A stretch of DNA of 64,000 nucleotides from Actinoallomurus bryophytorum (GCF_006716425.1 NZ_VFOZ01000002.1:62001-126000), one strand, 5' to 3'; shown: positions 43,060-52,460, counted from the stretch's first letter. Notes: generated by a model not told the origin, from the sequence alone. Translations and numbers: made by a program.

Positions 43060-43315
43060 GAGTTCCTCCAGAACCGTTCAGCGGTCTGTTGGTCCGGCAA
43101 GCCCCCCGGCCCCGCACTACCTAATGTTCGAACCAGTGAGTTAGTTATAGGTGACGGGCTCACACGAGGGAAGGGCCCGTCGCGAATTTCTCAGATCTGC
43201 GGATCAGGACCGCCCAGTGGACCGGATAGACCGCTCTACGGACTCGATGTAACGTACGGACCGTGGGAGGGCACTGTCGGGCGAGGCCGCCGCGCGGGAT
43301 CGGGGAGCAGGACCA
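43060..43315. promoter_or_regulatory. divergent control region between aldehyde dehydrogenase operon and iclR
   Basis: 256 bp containing an 8-bp perfect palindrome GTTCGAAC at 43126-43133 (ATGTTCGAACCA in context) and an AT-richer patch 43117-43155, the only such patch in the interval and the likely promoter/operator for both directions. IclR proteins commonly bind such short inverted repeats; binding here is inferred. Confidence 0.5.
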
Positions 43316-44104
43316 ATGGGCACAGCGAACGGTTCCGGCGACTCCGCGCCGGACGCCCCCGGCGTACGCAGCGTCGAGCGGGCCCTGGACATCCTGTCGC
43401 TGCTGAGCGAGGAGCGCCCCGCGGTGTCGATCCGCGAGATCGTCCAGGAGACCGGGCTGGCCAAGACGACGGTGATCCGGCTCGTGCAGACCCTGGAGCA
43501 GAACGGCCTGCTGTGGGCCGCTCCCCACGGTTACCTGGCCGGGCCGGGCCTCTGGCGCTGGGCGCACCTGGCCCGCAGCAGCTGGGAGCTCCCGCCCGAG
43601 ACGCGGAAACTCATGCGCGACCTCGGCGCCCGCCGGCGCGAGACCGTGAACCTCTACATGCTCCGCCACGTCCACCGGGTGTGCGTGGCCCAGCAGGAGA
43701 GCCCGCAGCCCCTCCGGCACGTGGTGCACGTCGGCGACGAGCTGCCGCTCTGGGCCGGAGCCTCGTCGAAGGTGCTGCTCCACGACGCCCCGGAGAGCCT
43801 GCTGACACGGGTGGCGCGCAGCTCCCCGTACGGGGACGGGCACGTTGAACGGCTGCGCGAATGGACCGAGGAGGCGGGCCACCAGGGCTGGGCGGTCAGC
43901 CACGGCGAGCGGGAGGACGGGCTGTCCGCCGTCGCCGTCCCCGTCCTCGGGCGTTCCGGCGCGGTCGTGGCCGCGCTGTCGCTGAGCGGTCCCACCGTCC
44001 GCTTCTCCGGCGACCAGGTCGAGCGGTTCACCAAGGATCTGCGCCAGGTCGCCCGGCAGATGTCCGAACGGGGGTTCGACCACCCGCTCAGCCCCACGAT
44101 CTGA
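43316..44104 (+). CDS. IclR-family transcriptional regulator
   Basis: 262 residues. N-terminal winged HTH (VRSVERALDILSLL then IREIVQETGLAKTTVIRLVQTL near 40-60), linker and C-terminal IclR effector domain (LPLWAGASSKVLL near 142; REDGLSAVAVPVL near 200). Likely repressor or activator of the divergent importer/enzyme operon and of the downstream CoA-transferase genes, with the pathway substrate as effector. Confidence 0.85.
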   Translation: MGTANGSGDSAPDAPGVRSVERALDILSLLSEERPAVSIREIVQETGLAKTTVIRLVQTLEQNGLLWAAPHGYLAGPGLWRWAHLARSSWELPPETRKLMRDLGARRRETVNLYMLRHVHRVCVAQQESPQPLRHVVHVGDELPLWAGASSKVLLHDAPESLLTRVARSSPYGDGHVERLREWTEEAGHQGWAVSHGEREDGLSAVAVPVLGRSGAVVAALSLSGPTVRFSGDQVERFTKDLRQVARQMSERGFDHPLSPTI

Positions 44105-44150
44105 CCACACGCGGCGCCGGGCCCCGGGGCTTCGTCGAAGGAGCAGGCGA

Positions 44151-45359
44151 ATGCAGGAACGACCGCTGAGCGGAGTCCGGGTACTCGATCTGACCAACGT
44201 GCTCGCCGGGCCCTACTGCAGCTACCAGCTCATGCTGCTCGGCGCGGAGGTCGTCAAGATCGAGGTGCCGGGGCAGGGAGATCTGGCCCGGCGTCTCGGC
44301 CCGGATCCGGAGCTCAACGAGGCCGGCCTGGGCACCTCCTTCCTCGCCCAGAACGCCGGCAAGAAGTCCGTCGAGCTCGATCTCAAGTCCCCTGCCGACC
44401 GGGACGCGTTCGTGGACCTGGTCCGCGGCGCGGACGTGCTCCTGGAGAACTTCCGTGCCGGGACCCTCGCCCGGCTCGGCTTCGGCTGGCCACGGCTGCG
44501 GGAGCTCAACCCCCGCCTCGTCTACTGCGCCATCTCCGGCTTCGGGCAGACCGGGCCGATGAGCCAGGCACCCGCCTACGACCAGATCATCCAGGGCCTG
44601 TCCGGGATGATGAGCGTCACCGGCACTCCGGCGACCGCTCCGTTGCGGGTCGGGTTCCCCGTCTGCGACACGGTGGGCGGCCTGGCCGCCGCCCTGCACA
44701 TCTCCGCCGCACTGGCCGGGCGCGCCCGTACGGGCCAGGGCGCCTACCTGGACGTGTCCATGCTGGAGGCCGCCATCTCCGCGATGGGATGGACGATCTC
44801 CAACTACCTCGTGAGCGGGGTCGCGCCCGAGCCCATGGGCGACCAGAACGCGACGGCGGCGCCGTCGGGCACCTTCGACACCGCGGACGGCCCGCTGAAC
44901 ATCGCGGCCAACCGGCAGCGGCAGTTCGAGACGCTCTGCGCCCTCGTCGACCGGCCCGAGCTCGTCACCGACCCGCGCTTCGCCGATCGCGAAGCGCGCA
45001 AGCGTCATCGCGGTGAGCTCAACGACGAGCTCAACACCGCGTTGCGCCGCCGGCCGGCGGCGGAATGGGAGCGGATCCTGGCGTCCGCCGGAGTGCCGGC
45101 CGCGCGGGTCGCCACCGTGCCCCAGACGCTCGACCTCGACCAGCTGAGCCATCGCGGGTTCCTCACCGACCTGCCGTTTCCCGGCAGCGACGGCCGTACG
45201 CTGCGCGTCGCCGGCAGCGGGGTCCTCCACGACGGCGCACCCCTGCCGCCCGTCGCTCCGCCTCCGCTCCTGGGCGAGCAGAACGCCGAACGCGAGGCGC
45301 TCGCCGCCCGCTGGGCCGCTACGGCGGAGGACGTCAGGGTGAGGGGGCCGCATGAATGA
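44151..45359 (+). CDS. class III CoA-transferase (CaiB/BaiF)
   Basis: 402 residues, ATG 44151 after AAGGAGC. LDLTNVLAGPYCSYQLMLLG at 12-31 and EVVKIEVPGQGDLAR near 33 are the family N-terminus. The expected catalytic aspartate is Asp173 in VGFPVCDTVGG. Moves CoA between carboxylic acids. Its end overlaps the next gene by 8 bp, coupling it to a citrate-synthase-like lyase, so it probably makes the CoA ester that the lyase splits. Confidence 0.84.
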   Translation: MQERPLSGVRVLDLTNVLAGPYCSYQLMLLGAEVVKIEVPGQGDLARRLGPDPELNEAGLGTSFLAQNAGKKSVELDLKSPADRDAFVDLVRGADVLLENFRAGTLARLGFGWPRLRELNPRLVYCAISGFGQTGPMSQAPAYDQIIQGLSGMMSVTGTPATAPLRVGFPVCDTVGGLAAALHISAALAGRARTGQGAYLDVSMLEAAISAMGWTISNYLVSGVAPEPMGDQNATAAPSGTFDTADGPLNIAANRQRQFETLCALVDRPELVTDPRFADREARKRHRGELNDELNTALRRRPAAEWERILASAGVPAARVATVPQTLDLDQLSHRGFLTDLPFPGSDGRTLRVAGSGVLHDGAPLPPVAPPPLLGEQNAEREALAARWAATAEDVRVRGPHE

Positions 45360-46140
45360 CATCGACCCGACCGGGGCCGTCGCCGGCTGGTGGGCGACCG
45401 CCGTCTCCCGCATGGAACCCGGCGTCATCGAGCTGCGCGGGCATCCCGTTCAGGAGCTCATCGGGACGACGAGCCTCACCTCGATGATCTGGCTGATGCT
45501 GCGCGGCGAGCTGCCCGGCGCACGGGAGGCGGCGCTGCTCGAGGCGGCCCTCGTCGCCGGCGTCGACCACGGGCCACAGGCGCCCTCGATCGCCATCGCG
45601 CGCATGGCGGCCACCTGCGGAGTCGGGCTCAACAGCGCCGTCGCCAGCGCCGTCAACACCCTCGGCGACTCGCACGGCGGGGCCGGCGAGCAGTGTGTCG
45701 AGCTGCTCACCGAGATCCTCCAGGCCGAGGCCACCGGCATCGGCCTGGAGACCGCCGTCCGGCAGGTCATCGCGGCCCGGCCGCGCTACCTTCCCGGATT
45801 CGGGCACCGGTTCCACCCGGTCGATCCGCGCCGGGACCCGCTGCTGTCCCTGGTGGACTCCGCGGTGGCGGACGGTGTCGTCCCCGGTGACCACCTGCGG
45901 GCCGGACGGGCGGTGGAGGACATCCTCAACCGCGGGCGCGCCGAACCCGTGCCCATGAACATCGACGGCGCCACCGCCATCATCTACGCCGAGCTCGGCT
46001 TCCCGGCGCCGCTGGCCCGTGGCCTGTTCGTCCTGAGCAGGAGCATCGGCATCCTCGCGCACGCCTGGGAGGAGACCGAGCAGGGACGGCGCAACAAGGG
46101 CCCGATCCCCCGCTCGATCCTGCCCGCCCATCTTCCCTGA
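45352..46140 (+). CDS. citryl-CoA-lyase-like protein (citrate synthase superfamily)
   Basis: 262 residues, much shorter than citrate synthase (about 430) and matching citryl-CoA lyase length. Catalytic triad equivalents: His108 (DSHGGAGEQ), His152 (PGFGHRFHPVDPR) and Asp205 (NIDGATAI). This family cleaves citryl-CoA, or related 2-hydroxy-2-carboxymethyl acyl-CoAs such as citramalyl-CoA, to acetyl-CoA and a 2-oxo acid. Paired with the CoA-transferase before it. The true substrate is unknown. Confidence 0.78.
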   Translation: MNDIDPTGAVAGWWATAVSRMEPGVIELRGHPVQELIGTTSLTSMIWLMLRGELPGAREAALLEAALVAGVDHGPQAPSIAIARMAATCGVGLNSAVASAVNTLGDSHGGAGEQCVELLTEILQAEATGIGLETAVRQVIAARPRYLPGFGHRFHPVDPRRDPLLSLVDSAVADGVVPGDHLRAGRAVEDILNRGRAEPVPMNIDGATAIIYAELGFPAPLARGLFVLSRSIGILAHAWEETEQGRRNKGPIPRSILPAHLP

Positions 46141-46194
46141 CACGTCCGCGCGGATATCCGGCTCAGCCCGACCGGGGGTCGATATGGTGCCGAT

Positions 46195-47049
46195 GTGAGT
46201 GATATCGGGGATTTCCGTGCAATTGACCCGGATGAGTTTGGTAAACCGCCGGTGGACATCGACACATCCGTGCCCAGCCCGGCACGCATGTACGACTACT
46301 ATCTGGGCGGCAAGGACCATTTCGCCTCCGACCGGAGAGCGGCCGAGGAGATCTACACGCAGATCCCCGACCTGCCCGAAGTCGCGCGCGACAACCGTGC
46401 CTTTCTGCGGCGCGCGGTGCGAGCCCTGGCCGACGCGGGGATCCGCCAGTTCATCGACGTGGGCACCGGCCTGCCGACCCAGGGCAGCGTGCACGAGATC
46501 GCCCAGGCGATCGACCCGGCGTCGCGGATCGTCTACGTCGACAACGACCCGATCGTCCTGGCCCACGCACGCGCGCTGCTGACCAGCGCTCCCGAGGGTG
46601 CCACCGCCTATATCGACGCGGACCTGCGGAAACCCGAGGAGATCTTCGACCATCCGGACGTGCGCGCCCTGATCGACCTCGACCAGCCGGTCGGCCTGCT
46701 GATGGTCGCCGTGCTGCACTTCATCACCGACGAGGAGGACCCGCGGCGGTTGCTGTCCCGCTACCGGTCCCGGCTGGCGCCCGGCAGTCACATCGCGCTC
46801 GCGCACGCGACCAAGGAGGATCGCCCACCCGAGGCCGTCCAGAAGATGACCGACGTCTACCGGCGGGCATCGGCGCCGTTCAACTTCCGGACCAGGGAGC
46901 AGATCCTGTCGTTCTTCGACGGGACCGACCTGGTCGAACCCGGCCTGGTCCACTGCCCGGACTGGCGCCGCGAACCGGGCACGCGACCCTCGCGGTCCGC
47001 CGGATGGAACTTCGCCGGTGTCGGCGCACTGCCCGCGACCGCGCTCTAG
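46195..47049 (+). CDS. SAM-dependent methyltransferase (DUF574/PF04672 type)
   Basis: 284 residues from GTG 46195. PSPARMYDYYLGGKDHFASD near 28 and IDVGTGLPTQGSVHEIAQ near 86 are hallmarks of this actinobacterial methyltransferase family, which is strongly expanded in Streptomyces and Streptosporangiales. SAM-binding acidic end VYVDNDPIVLAH near 113. Substrate unknown. Its upstream sequence is less GC-rich than the neighbours. Confidence 0.8.
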   Translation: MSDIGDFRAIDPDEFGKPPVDIDTSVPSPARMYDYYLGGKDHFASDRRAAEEIYTQIPDLPEVARDNRAFLRRAVRALADAGIRQFIDVGTGLPTQGSVHEIAQAIDPASRIVYVDNDPIVLAHARALLTSAPEGATAYIDADLRKPEEIFDHPDVRALIDLDQPVGLLMVAVLHFITDEEDPRRLLSRYRSRLAPGSHIALAHATKEDRPPEAVQKMTDVYRRASAPFNFRTREQILSFFDGTDLVEPGLVHCPDWRREPGTRPSRSAGWNFAGVGALPATAL

Positions 47050-47395
47050 ACCAATGGTGGGGACGGGCGGAAGGTCGTGGTGGACCCGGGGCCTCCTCCT
47101 GGCCGGCGCCGCTCTGCTGCATCGTGAGCGCGGATGCTCGTCGACCCTCACGGCCTGCTGCGGCCCGAGCTCGCCGAACGGGTTCACGTGCACAAGGACG
47201 AGCTCGCCCTCGTGCTGTCACTGCTGCCGGCGCCGGCACAGTGGTCGCCGCCCTGATCAACCGGCGCCGCGACGACGGCCGCGTACGCCCGGTCGTCTCA
47301 CCGCGCGGGACGACCTCCCCGTAGGGAGCCGGTACCGCGGTGGCCAGGTGGCGCCGGACCGGGTGCAGGCCGTGGCGGGATAGCGTTGGCGTTCT
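47050..47395. other. gap without a supported gene
   Basis: 346 bp between the methyltransferase and the ABC-F gene. A 41-codon frame beginning ATG at 47133 (MLVDPHGLLRPELAERVHVH...) has protein-like composition but no known domain; it may be the remnant of a longer gene. No terminator or repeat seen. Confidence 0.4.
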
Positions 47396-49057
47396 ATGAG
47401 CGCAACCCTTGTCGCGAAGGAACTCGCCGCCGGGCACGGCGACCATGCCCTGTTCTCCGGGCTCGACCTGGTCGTCTCCCCCGGCGAGGTCATCGGCCTC
47501 GTCGGGGTCAACGGCGCGGGCAAGTCCACTCTGCTGCGCACCCTCGGAGGCCTGCTCGCCCCCGAGGACGGCTCCGTCACGCTCAGTCCCTCGTCGGCGG
47601 CCGTCGGCTATCTGCCGCAGGAAACGGAGCGGCGCGACGGTGAGACCGTGCTCGGCTTCCTCTCCAGGCGTACGGGAGTGGCGCGGGCCCAGCGGGAGCT
47701 CGACACCGCGACCGAGGGCCTGGTCGGCGGACGTGCCGGCGCCGACGACGAATACTCGGCCGCCCTGGAGCGATGGCTGGCGCTGGGCGGCGCCGACCTG
47801 GACGACCGGGCCGGCGAGGTGGCCGCGGAGCTGGGGCTGGCGGTCGCTCTCGACCAGCCGATGACCTCGCTCTCCGGCGGCCAGGCGGCACGCGCGGGGA
47901 TGGCGTCGCTGCTGCTCAGCCGCTATGACATCTTCCTGCTCGACGAGCCGACCAACAACCTGGACCTCGGCGGGCTGGAGCGGCTGGAGCGGTTCGTCAC
48001 GGGCCTGCGGGCCGGCACGGTGCTGGTCAGCCATGACCGTGAGTTCCTGGACCGTACGGTCACCCGGGTGGTGGAGCTGGACCTCGCGCAGCAGCAGGTG
48101 AACGTCTACGGCGGCGGCTACGCGGGATACCTGGCCGAGCGTGAGGTCGCGCGCCGGCACGCGCGGGCCGAGTACGAGGAGTACGCGGGCCGGGTCGGCT
48201 CGCTGGAGGACCGTGCCCGTACTCAGCGGGACTGGGCGGCCAAGGGCGTCAGGAACGCCAGGAAGAAGGCCAGGGGCGCCAACGGGGGCGACAACGACAA
48301 GGTCGGCCGGAACTTCCGCGTCGACGCGAGCGAGAAGCAGGCCTCCAAGGTCCGGCAGACCGAACGCGCGATCGAGCGCCTCGACGTGATCGAGGAACCC
48401 CGTAAGGAGTGGGAGCTCCGGATGGAGATCGCCGCCGCTCCCCGTGCCGGTGCCCTGGTCGCGACCCTGCGCTCCGCGGTGGTACGGCTCGGAGCCTTCA
48501 CCCTGGGCCCCGTCGACCTGCAGATCGGCTGGGCCGAGCGGGTGGCGATCACCGGAGCGAACGGAGCCGGCAAGTCGACGCTGCTGGCGGCGTTGCTGGG
48601 CCGGACCCCTCTCACCGAGGGCCACGCCTCGCTCGGTCCCGGTGTGGTCGTCGGCGAGGTCGACCAGGCGCGTGCCCTGTTCCTCGGCGAGATGCCGCTG
48701 CTGGACGCCTTCGGCGCGGTGGTCCCGGAGCTGCCGCCGGCCGAGATCCGTACCCTGCTGGCGAAGTTCGGCCTCCGTGCCGAGCACGTGACCCGCCCGG
48801 CGGCGACGCTGTCCCCCGGCGAGCGCACCCGTGCGGCCCTCGCCCTGCTCCAGGCGCGTGGCGTGAACCTGCTCGTCCTGGACGAGCCCACCAACCACCT
48901 GGACCTTCCGGCGATCGAACAGCTGGAGTCCGCGCTCGACTCTTATCCCGGCACTCTGCTGCTGGTGACCCACGACCGCCGCATGATCGACGCGGTGCAC
49001 ACCACCCGCCGTCTGCGGGTCACCGACGGCCGCGTCACCGAGACGGACCCGGGCTGA
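47396..49057 (+). CDS. ABC-F family ATPase (ribosome-protection type)
   Basis: 553 residues with two ABC cassettes and no membrane part. First: GVNGAGKS near 40, LSGGQAARA, LLDEPTNNLDL. Second: GANGAGKS near 388, LSPGERTRA, LDEPTNHLDL. The inter-domain linker is long, helical and basic (RNARKKARGANGG). ABC-F proteins act on the ribosome, some protecting it from antibiotics, others acting in translation. The neighbours give no antibiotic context. Confidence 0.85.
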   Translation: MSATLVAKELAAGHGDHALFSGLDLVVSPGEVIGLVGVNGAGKSTLLRTLGGLLAPEDGSVTLSPSSAAVGYLPQETERRDGETVLGFLSRRTGVARAQRELDTATEGLVGGRAGADDEYSAALERWLALGGADLDDRAGEVAAELGLAVALDQPMTSLSGGQAARAGMASLLLSRYDIFLLDEPTNNLDLGGLERLERFVTGLRAGTVLVSHDREFLDRTVTRVVELDLAQQQVNVYGGGYAGYLAEREVARRHARAEYEEYAGRVGSLEDRARTQRDWAAKGVRNARKKARGANGGDNDKVGRNFRVDASEKQASKVRQTERAIERLDVIEEPRKEWELRMEIAAAPRAGALVATLRSAVVRLGAFTLGPVDLQIGWAERVAITGANGAGKSTLLAALLGRTPLTEGHASLGPGVVVGEVDQARALFLGEMPLLDAFGAVVPELPPAEIRTLLAKFGLRAEHVTRPAATLSPGERTRAALALLQARGVNLLVLDEPTNHLDLPAIEQLESALDSYPGTLLLVTHDRRMIDAVHTTRRLRVTDGRVTETDPG

Positions 49058-49065
49058 CGGACTCG

Positions 49066-49128
49066 CCGGTGGCCGCACGGCGTCCGCCGGCACAACCGGC
49101 CGTACGGGCGTACCGGCGCGGCCACCGG
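49066..49128. terminator. bidirectional hairpin between convergent genes
   Basis: CCGGTGGCCGC (49066-49076) pairs with GCGGCCACCGG (49118-49128), 11 perfect bp, enclosing a 41-nt region that can fold further. It sits 8 bp from each convergent stop (ABC-F and FAH genes). Confidence 0.65.
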
Positions 49129-49136
49129 CCGGTCGC

Positions 49137-49988
49137 TCAGCTCGCGGCCACGAGACGCTGGCGCTGCCGGCCGAGACCGTCGATCTCCAGCTCCATGACG
49201 TCGCCCGCGGTGAGATAGGGAAAACGTCCGGAGAGTGCGACGCCCTCGGGGGTTCCGGTCAGGATGACGTCTCCCGGTTCGAGCACGAGGTACCGGGACA
49301 GGTCGAAGACGATCTGCGCGACCGAGAAGATCATGTCCCCGGTGGTGGAGTCCTGGCGAGGCTCGCCGTTGACCCAGGAGCGGAGCCCGAGCCCGTGTGG
49401 GTCCACCTCGTCGGCCGGGATCAGCGCCGGTCCCAGCGGGCAGAACGTCGCGCACGACTTGCCCTTGGACCACTGGCCGCCGGACAGGTCCATCTGCAAC
49501 CTCCGTTCGGAGACGTCGTTGCCCACCGTGTAGCCGGCGACGTGTCCGAGGGCCTCCTCGGCGGAGCCGAGATACTGGGCGCGGCGGCCGATGACGGCGG
49601 CCAGTTCCACCTCCCAGTCCGTCGTGGTGCCGCCCCGTGGGATGGTCACCGGGTCGTCGGGGCCGACGACGGTGTTGGGGTGCTTGAAGAACACGATTGG
49701 CTGTTCGGGCGGGGCGTTCCCGGACTCGGCGGCGTGGGCCGCGTAGTTCTGGCCGATGCAGATGACGGCCGCGGGCCGCGCGATCGGCGGGCCCGTACGC
49801 AGCGCCTCGGCGCCGTCCAGCAGCGGCAGCCCGCCCTCGCGCAGGGCGGCTCGGGTGCGTTCGACGCCGCCGGCGGCGAGAAAGGCGCCGTCGATCTCCG
49901 TGGTGACCGGCGACAGGTCGTGGACGGCTCCCTCATGCCGTACGGCGGGCCGTTCCTGTCCCGCCGGGCCGAGACGAAGTAGTTCCAT
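49137..49988 (-). CDS. fumarylacetoacetate hydrolase (FAH) family protein
   Basis: 283 residues. Metal site motifs DWEVELAAVIG near 124 and GYTVGNDVSERRLQ near 151; also CIGQNYAAHAAESG near 77 and DVILTGTPEGVA near 241. FAH proteins hydrolyse or decarboxylate acylpyruvates and similar 2-oxo acids with Mg or Mn. It stands alone; an aromatic or lactone-derived substrate is possible. Confidence 0.82.
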   Translation of the reverse strand: MELLRLGPAGQERPAVRHEGAVHDLSPVTTEIDGAFLAAGGVERTRAALREGGLPLLDGAEALRTGPPIARPAAVICIGQNYAAHAAESGNAPPEQPIVFFKHPNTVVGPDDPVTIPRGGTTTDWEVELAAVIGRRAQYLGSAEEALGHVAGYTVGNDVSERRLQMDLSGGQWSKGKSCATFCPLGPALIPADEVDPHGLGLRSWVNGEPRQDSTTGDMIFSVAQIVFDLSRYLVLEPGDVILTGTPEGVALSGRFPYLTAGDVMELEIDGLGRQRQRLVAAS

Positions 49989-50027
49989 GATTCACGTTCC
50001 TCGTGGTCGGGGTCGATCGCGTCGCGC

Positions 50028-50052
50028 CGTGTCGTGTCGTGTCATGTCGTGT
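50028..50052. repeat. CGTGT pentanucleotide microsatellite
   Basis: Five tandem CGTGT units, the fourth reading CATGT, 40 bp upstream of the FAH gene start, in its presumed promoter/leader. Short and possibly chance. Confidence 0.7.
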
Positions 50053-50223
50053 CGGTGAGGACATCGGTAGTCGACATTCGGCTCAAAGCGTGCCAGAGAC
50101 CGTTTCCAGGCCACGACCAGGGCCGGCCGGTCCCGACCACCACGACTTTTCATACTTTGGTATTGCCGGGTGCCGACCCCTCGGCCGATGCGGTCGCGGA
50201 TGGGGCAGGGAAGCCTCTGCGCC

Positions 50224-51753
50224 ATGAAGAAACCCGAGAATGGCCGGCTGGCGTGGCCGGTGGTCGTGCTGGTCGCCGTCGCGCTGGCCGGCGCCGTATC
50301 GACGGCAGCGGCCGGTGCGATGACCGGTGGCCGGACCGGTCAGGACCCACACGGCGATCCGGCCGGGCAGCGGCGGTTCGCGAAGTTCTACGGGCAGGCG
50401 GTGACCTGGACCTCCTGTGACATTGAGGCGATCCCGCTGCAGTGCGCGCGGGTGCGGGTGCCGGTGGACTGGTCCCGGCCGGACGGGCCGGTGGTGTCAT
50501 TGGCGGTGAGCCGGCACCTGGCCACCGGGAGCCGTCGCGGTTCCCTCCTGCTGGATCCGGGCGGTCCCGGGGCCTCCGGAGTCGACTTCGTGCCCCAGGC
50601 CGTGGGCGGGATCGGCGCGGACCTCGTCGCCGCCTATGACCTGGTCGGCTGGGATCCGCGCGGCTCGGGCAGGTCGCACCCGCTGACGTGCCCAGCCGGT
50701 GCGGACGCCGCGTTCGCCTCGGCCGACGGCTCACCGGACACCCTGCGCGAACGCCGGGCGTACGAGACGGCGGCAGCCGGCTGGGCGCGGGCGTGCATGC
50801 GTGCCTCTGGGCCGCTGTTCGCGCATGTGGACTCTCTCAGCACCGCACGCGACATGGACGTGCTGCGGGCCGTCCTGAAGGAAGACAGGCTGGACTACGC
50901 CGGATACTCGTACGGGACCGTGCTCGGCTACCACTACGCCGACCTGTTCCCGTACCGGGTGGGGCGGATGGTCCTCGACAGCGCCGGGGACCCCACGCTC
51001 GACTACCGGGCGTGGATGCGGGGCAACACCTCCGCCAAGGAGGACGCCCTGAACGGTTATCTGCGGTCGTGTGACGACCGCGCCGGGTGCCCGTTTCACG
51101 GCATGACCGCGGCCCGGGCACGCGACTGGCTGCTCGCGCTGCTCAAGCAGGCCGACACCACGCCGCTGCCGGTCACCGGCGGCGGCACCGTCACCCAGTC
51201 GATGCTCTACGACGCCGTGTACGGCCAGCTCATCCAGCCCCACACGTGGGCGCGGCTCGACCAGGTGCTGGCCGCGCTGCGGCACGGGGATGCCGGGCCG
51301 GCGTTGGAGGCCTCCGGCGAGAAGGACACCGACCCACCCATCACGATCGCCAACGCCGCGCCGCTCTGCCTGGACCTGCCGGACCACCGGGACGCGCGCC
51401 AGGTCATGGCCGACGCGCGACGCGGTGAGCGGCGGCAGCCCGTGTTCTCGCGGCCGACGATCGCCGGCACCAACACCGTCTGCGCACGCTGGCCGGTGCC
51501 GCCGGTGGTACGGCCGCATCCGGTCGGGGCGTACGGCGCCGCGCCGATCCTCGTGGTCGGCATCACGCACGACACGGCCGGTCCGTACGCCTGGGCCCGG
51601 TCACTCTCCCGGCAGCTGACCAGCGGGCGGCTACTGACCTACGACGGGTACGGCCACGGTGCCGTCATCGCGAGCGCCTGCGCCCGGACGGCGGAGGGCC
51701 GGTATCTGATCGGCGGAGTGCTGCCCGCGCCCGGTACGGTCTGCCGTACCTGA
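50224..51753 (+). CDS. secreted alpha/beta hydrolase (tripeptidyl-aminopeptidase type, S33)
   Basis: 509 residues from ATG 50224. N-terminal membrane/signal segment at 10-33. Oxyanion sequence GPGASG at 114-119, nucleophile Ser229 in GYSYGT, Asp450 (THDTAGPY) and His478 (GYGHGA) complete the triad; TAP-like C-terminal domain. Members release N-terminal peptides or hydrolyse esters outside the cell. ATG 50197 is an alternative start. Confidence 0.8.
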   Translation: MKKPENGRLAWPVVVLVAVALAGAVSTAAAGAMTGGRTGQDPHGDPAGQRRFAKFYGQAVTWTSCDIEAIPLQCARVRVPVDWSRPDGPVVSLAVSRHLATGSRRGSLLLDPGGPGASGVDFVPQAVGGIGADLVAAYDLVGWDPRGSGRSHPLTCPAGADAAFASADGSPDTLRERRAYETAAAGWARACMRASGPLFAHVDSLSTARDMDVLRAVLKEDRLDYAGYSYGTVLGYHYADLFPYRVGRMVLDSAGDPTLDYRAWMRGNTSAKEDALNGYLRSCDDRAGCPFHGMTAARARDWLLALLKQADTTPLPVTGGGTVTQSMLYDAVYGQLIQPHTWARLDQVLAALRHGDAGPALEASGEKDTDPPITIANAAPLCLDLPDHRDARQVMADARRGERRQPVFSRPTIAGTNTVCARWPVPPVVRPHPVGAYGAAPILVVGITHDTAGPYAWARSLSRQLTSGRLLTYDGYGHGAVIASACARTAEGRYLIGGVLPAPGTVCRT

Positions 51754-51791
51754 GCGGACCGGCCCGAGGCGGGTCATGGTGTGTCCGGGCC

Positions 51792-52460
51792 TCAGGCCGG
51801 CTCGGAGTCGTGCACGATGAGCGCGACCTCGACCCGGTTGCCGACGCCGAGCTTGCTCAGCACGCTCGAGACATGGGTCTTGACCGTGGCCGTGCTGAGG
51901 AACAGCTCGGCACTGATCTCGGCGTTCGACCTGCCACGGCCGACGGCGTACGCGACGTCACGTTCGCGGTCGCTGAGCCGGGCGAGCGCCTCCCGTGCAC
52001 GTGACCGGCGCTCGGCCCGGGCGGGATCGCTGATCTGGGCGAGCAGCCGCCGGGTGACCGCCGGGGACAGCATGGCGTCTCCGCCGGCCACGGTCTCGAT
52101 CGCACGGAACAGCTCATCGGGCGCGCAGTCCTTGAGCAGGAAGCCGGCGGCTCCGGCCCGAAGCGCCCGCATGACGTACTCGTCCGCGTCGAAGGTGGTG
52201 AGGATGATGATCCTCGGCGCCGCGGCCCGGACACAGAGCCGCTCCGTCGCGGCGAGGCCGTCCATCCCCGGCATCCTGATGTCCATCAGCACGATGTCGG
52301 GGTGATACCGGTCCACCGCCGCGATGACCTGGGCGCCGTCGCCGGCGGTGGCCACCACCGACGTGCCGTCGTTGGCGGACAGCATGGTGGTGAGGGCCGA
52401 GCGGACGAACGCGTCGTCGTCGGCGACGAGCACACGCACCGGCCGGTCCGTGGACACCAT
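51792..52460 (-). CDS. NarL/LuxR-family response regulator
   Basis: 222 residues from ATG 52460. Receiver: Asp14/Asp15, phosphoacceptor Asp60 (VLMDIRMPG), TTFDADEYV and the FLLKD lysine. C-terminal GerE helix-turn-helix (LSDRERDVAYAVGRGRSNAEISAEL, VKTHVSSVLSKLG). Pairs with the histidine kinase 2 bp upstream. Confidence 0.88.
   Translation of the reverse strand: MVSTDRPVRVLVADDDAFVRSALTTMLSANDGTSVVATAGDGAQVIAAVDRYHPDIVLMDIRMPGMDGLAATERLCVRAAAPRIIILTTFDADEYVMRALRAGAAGFLLKDCAPDELFRAIETVAGGDAMLSPAVTRRLLAQISDPARAERRSRAREALARLSDRERDVAYAVGRGRSNAEISAELFLSTATVKTHVSSVLSKLGVGNRVEVALIVHDSEPA

Noticed and set aside
46880-49093. 737-codon minus-strand open frame antisense to the ABC-F gene
   Set aside because: Low-complexity, mirrors codon bias of the real gene, no domain; the plus-strand frame has all ABC motifs.
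50028-50052. CGTGT repeat as a phase-variation switch of the FAH gene
   Set aside because: Only five units, one imperfect, and outside the coding frame; no evidence for switching.
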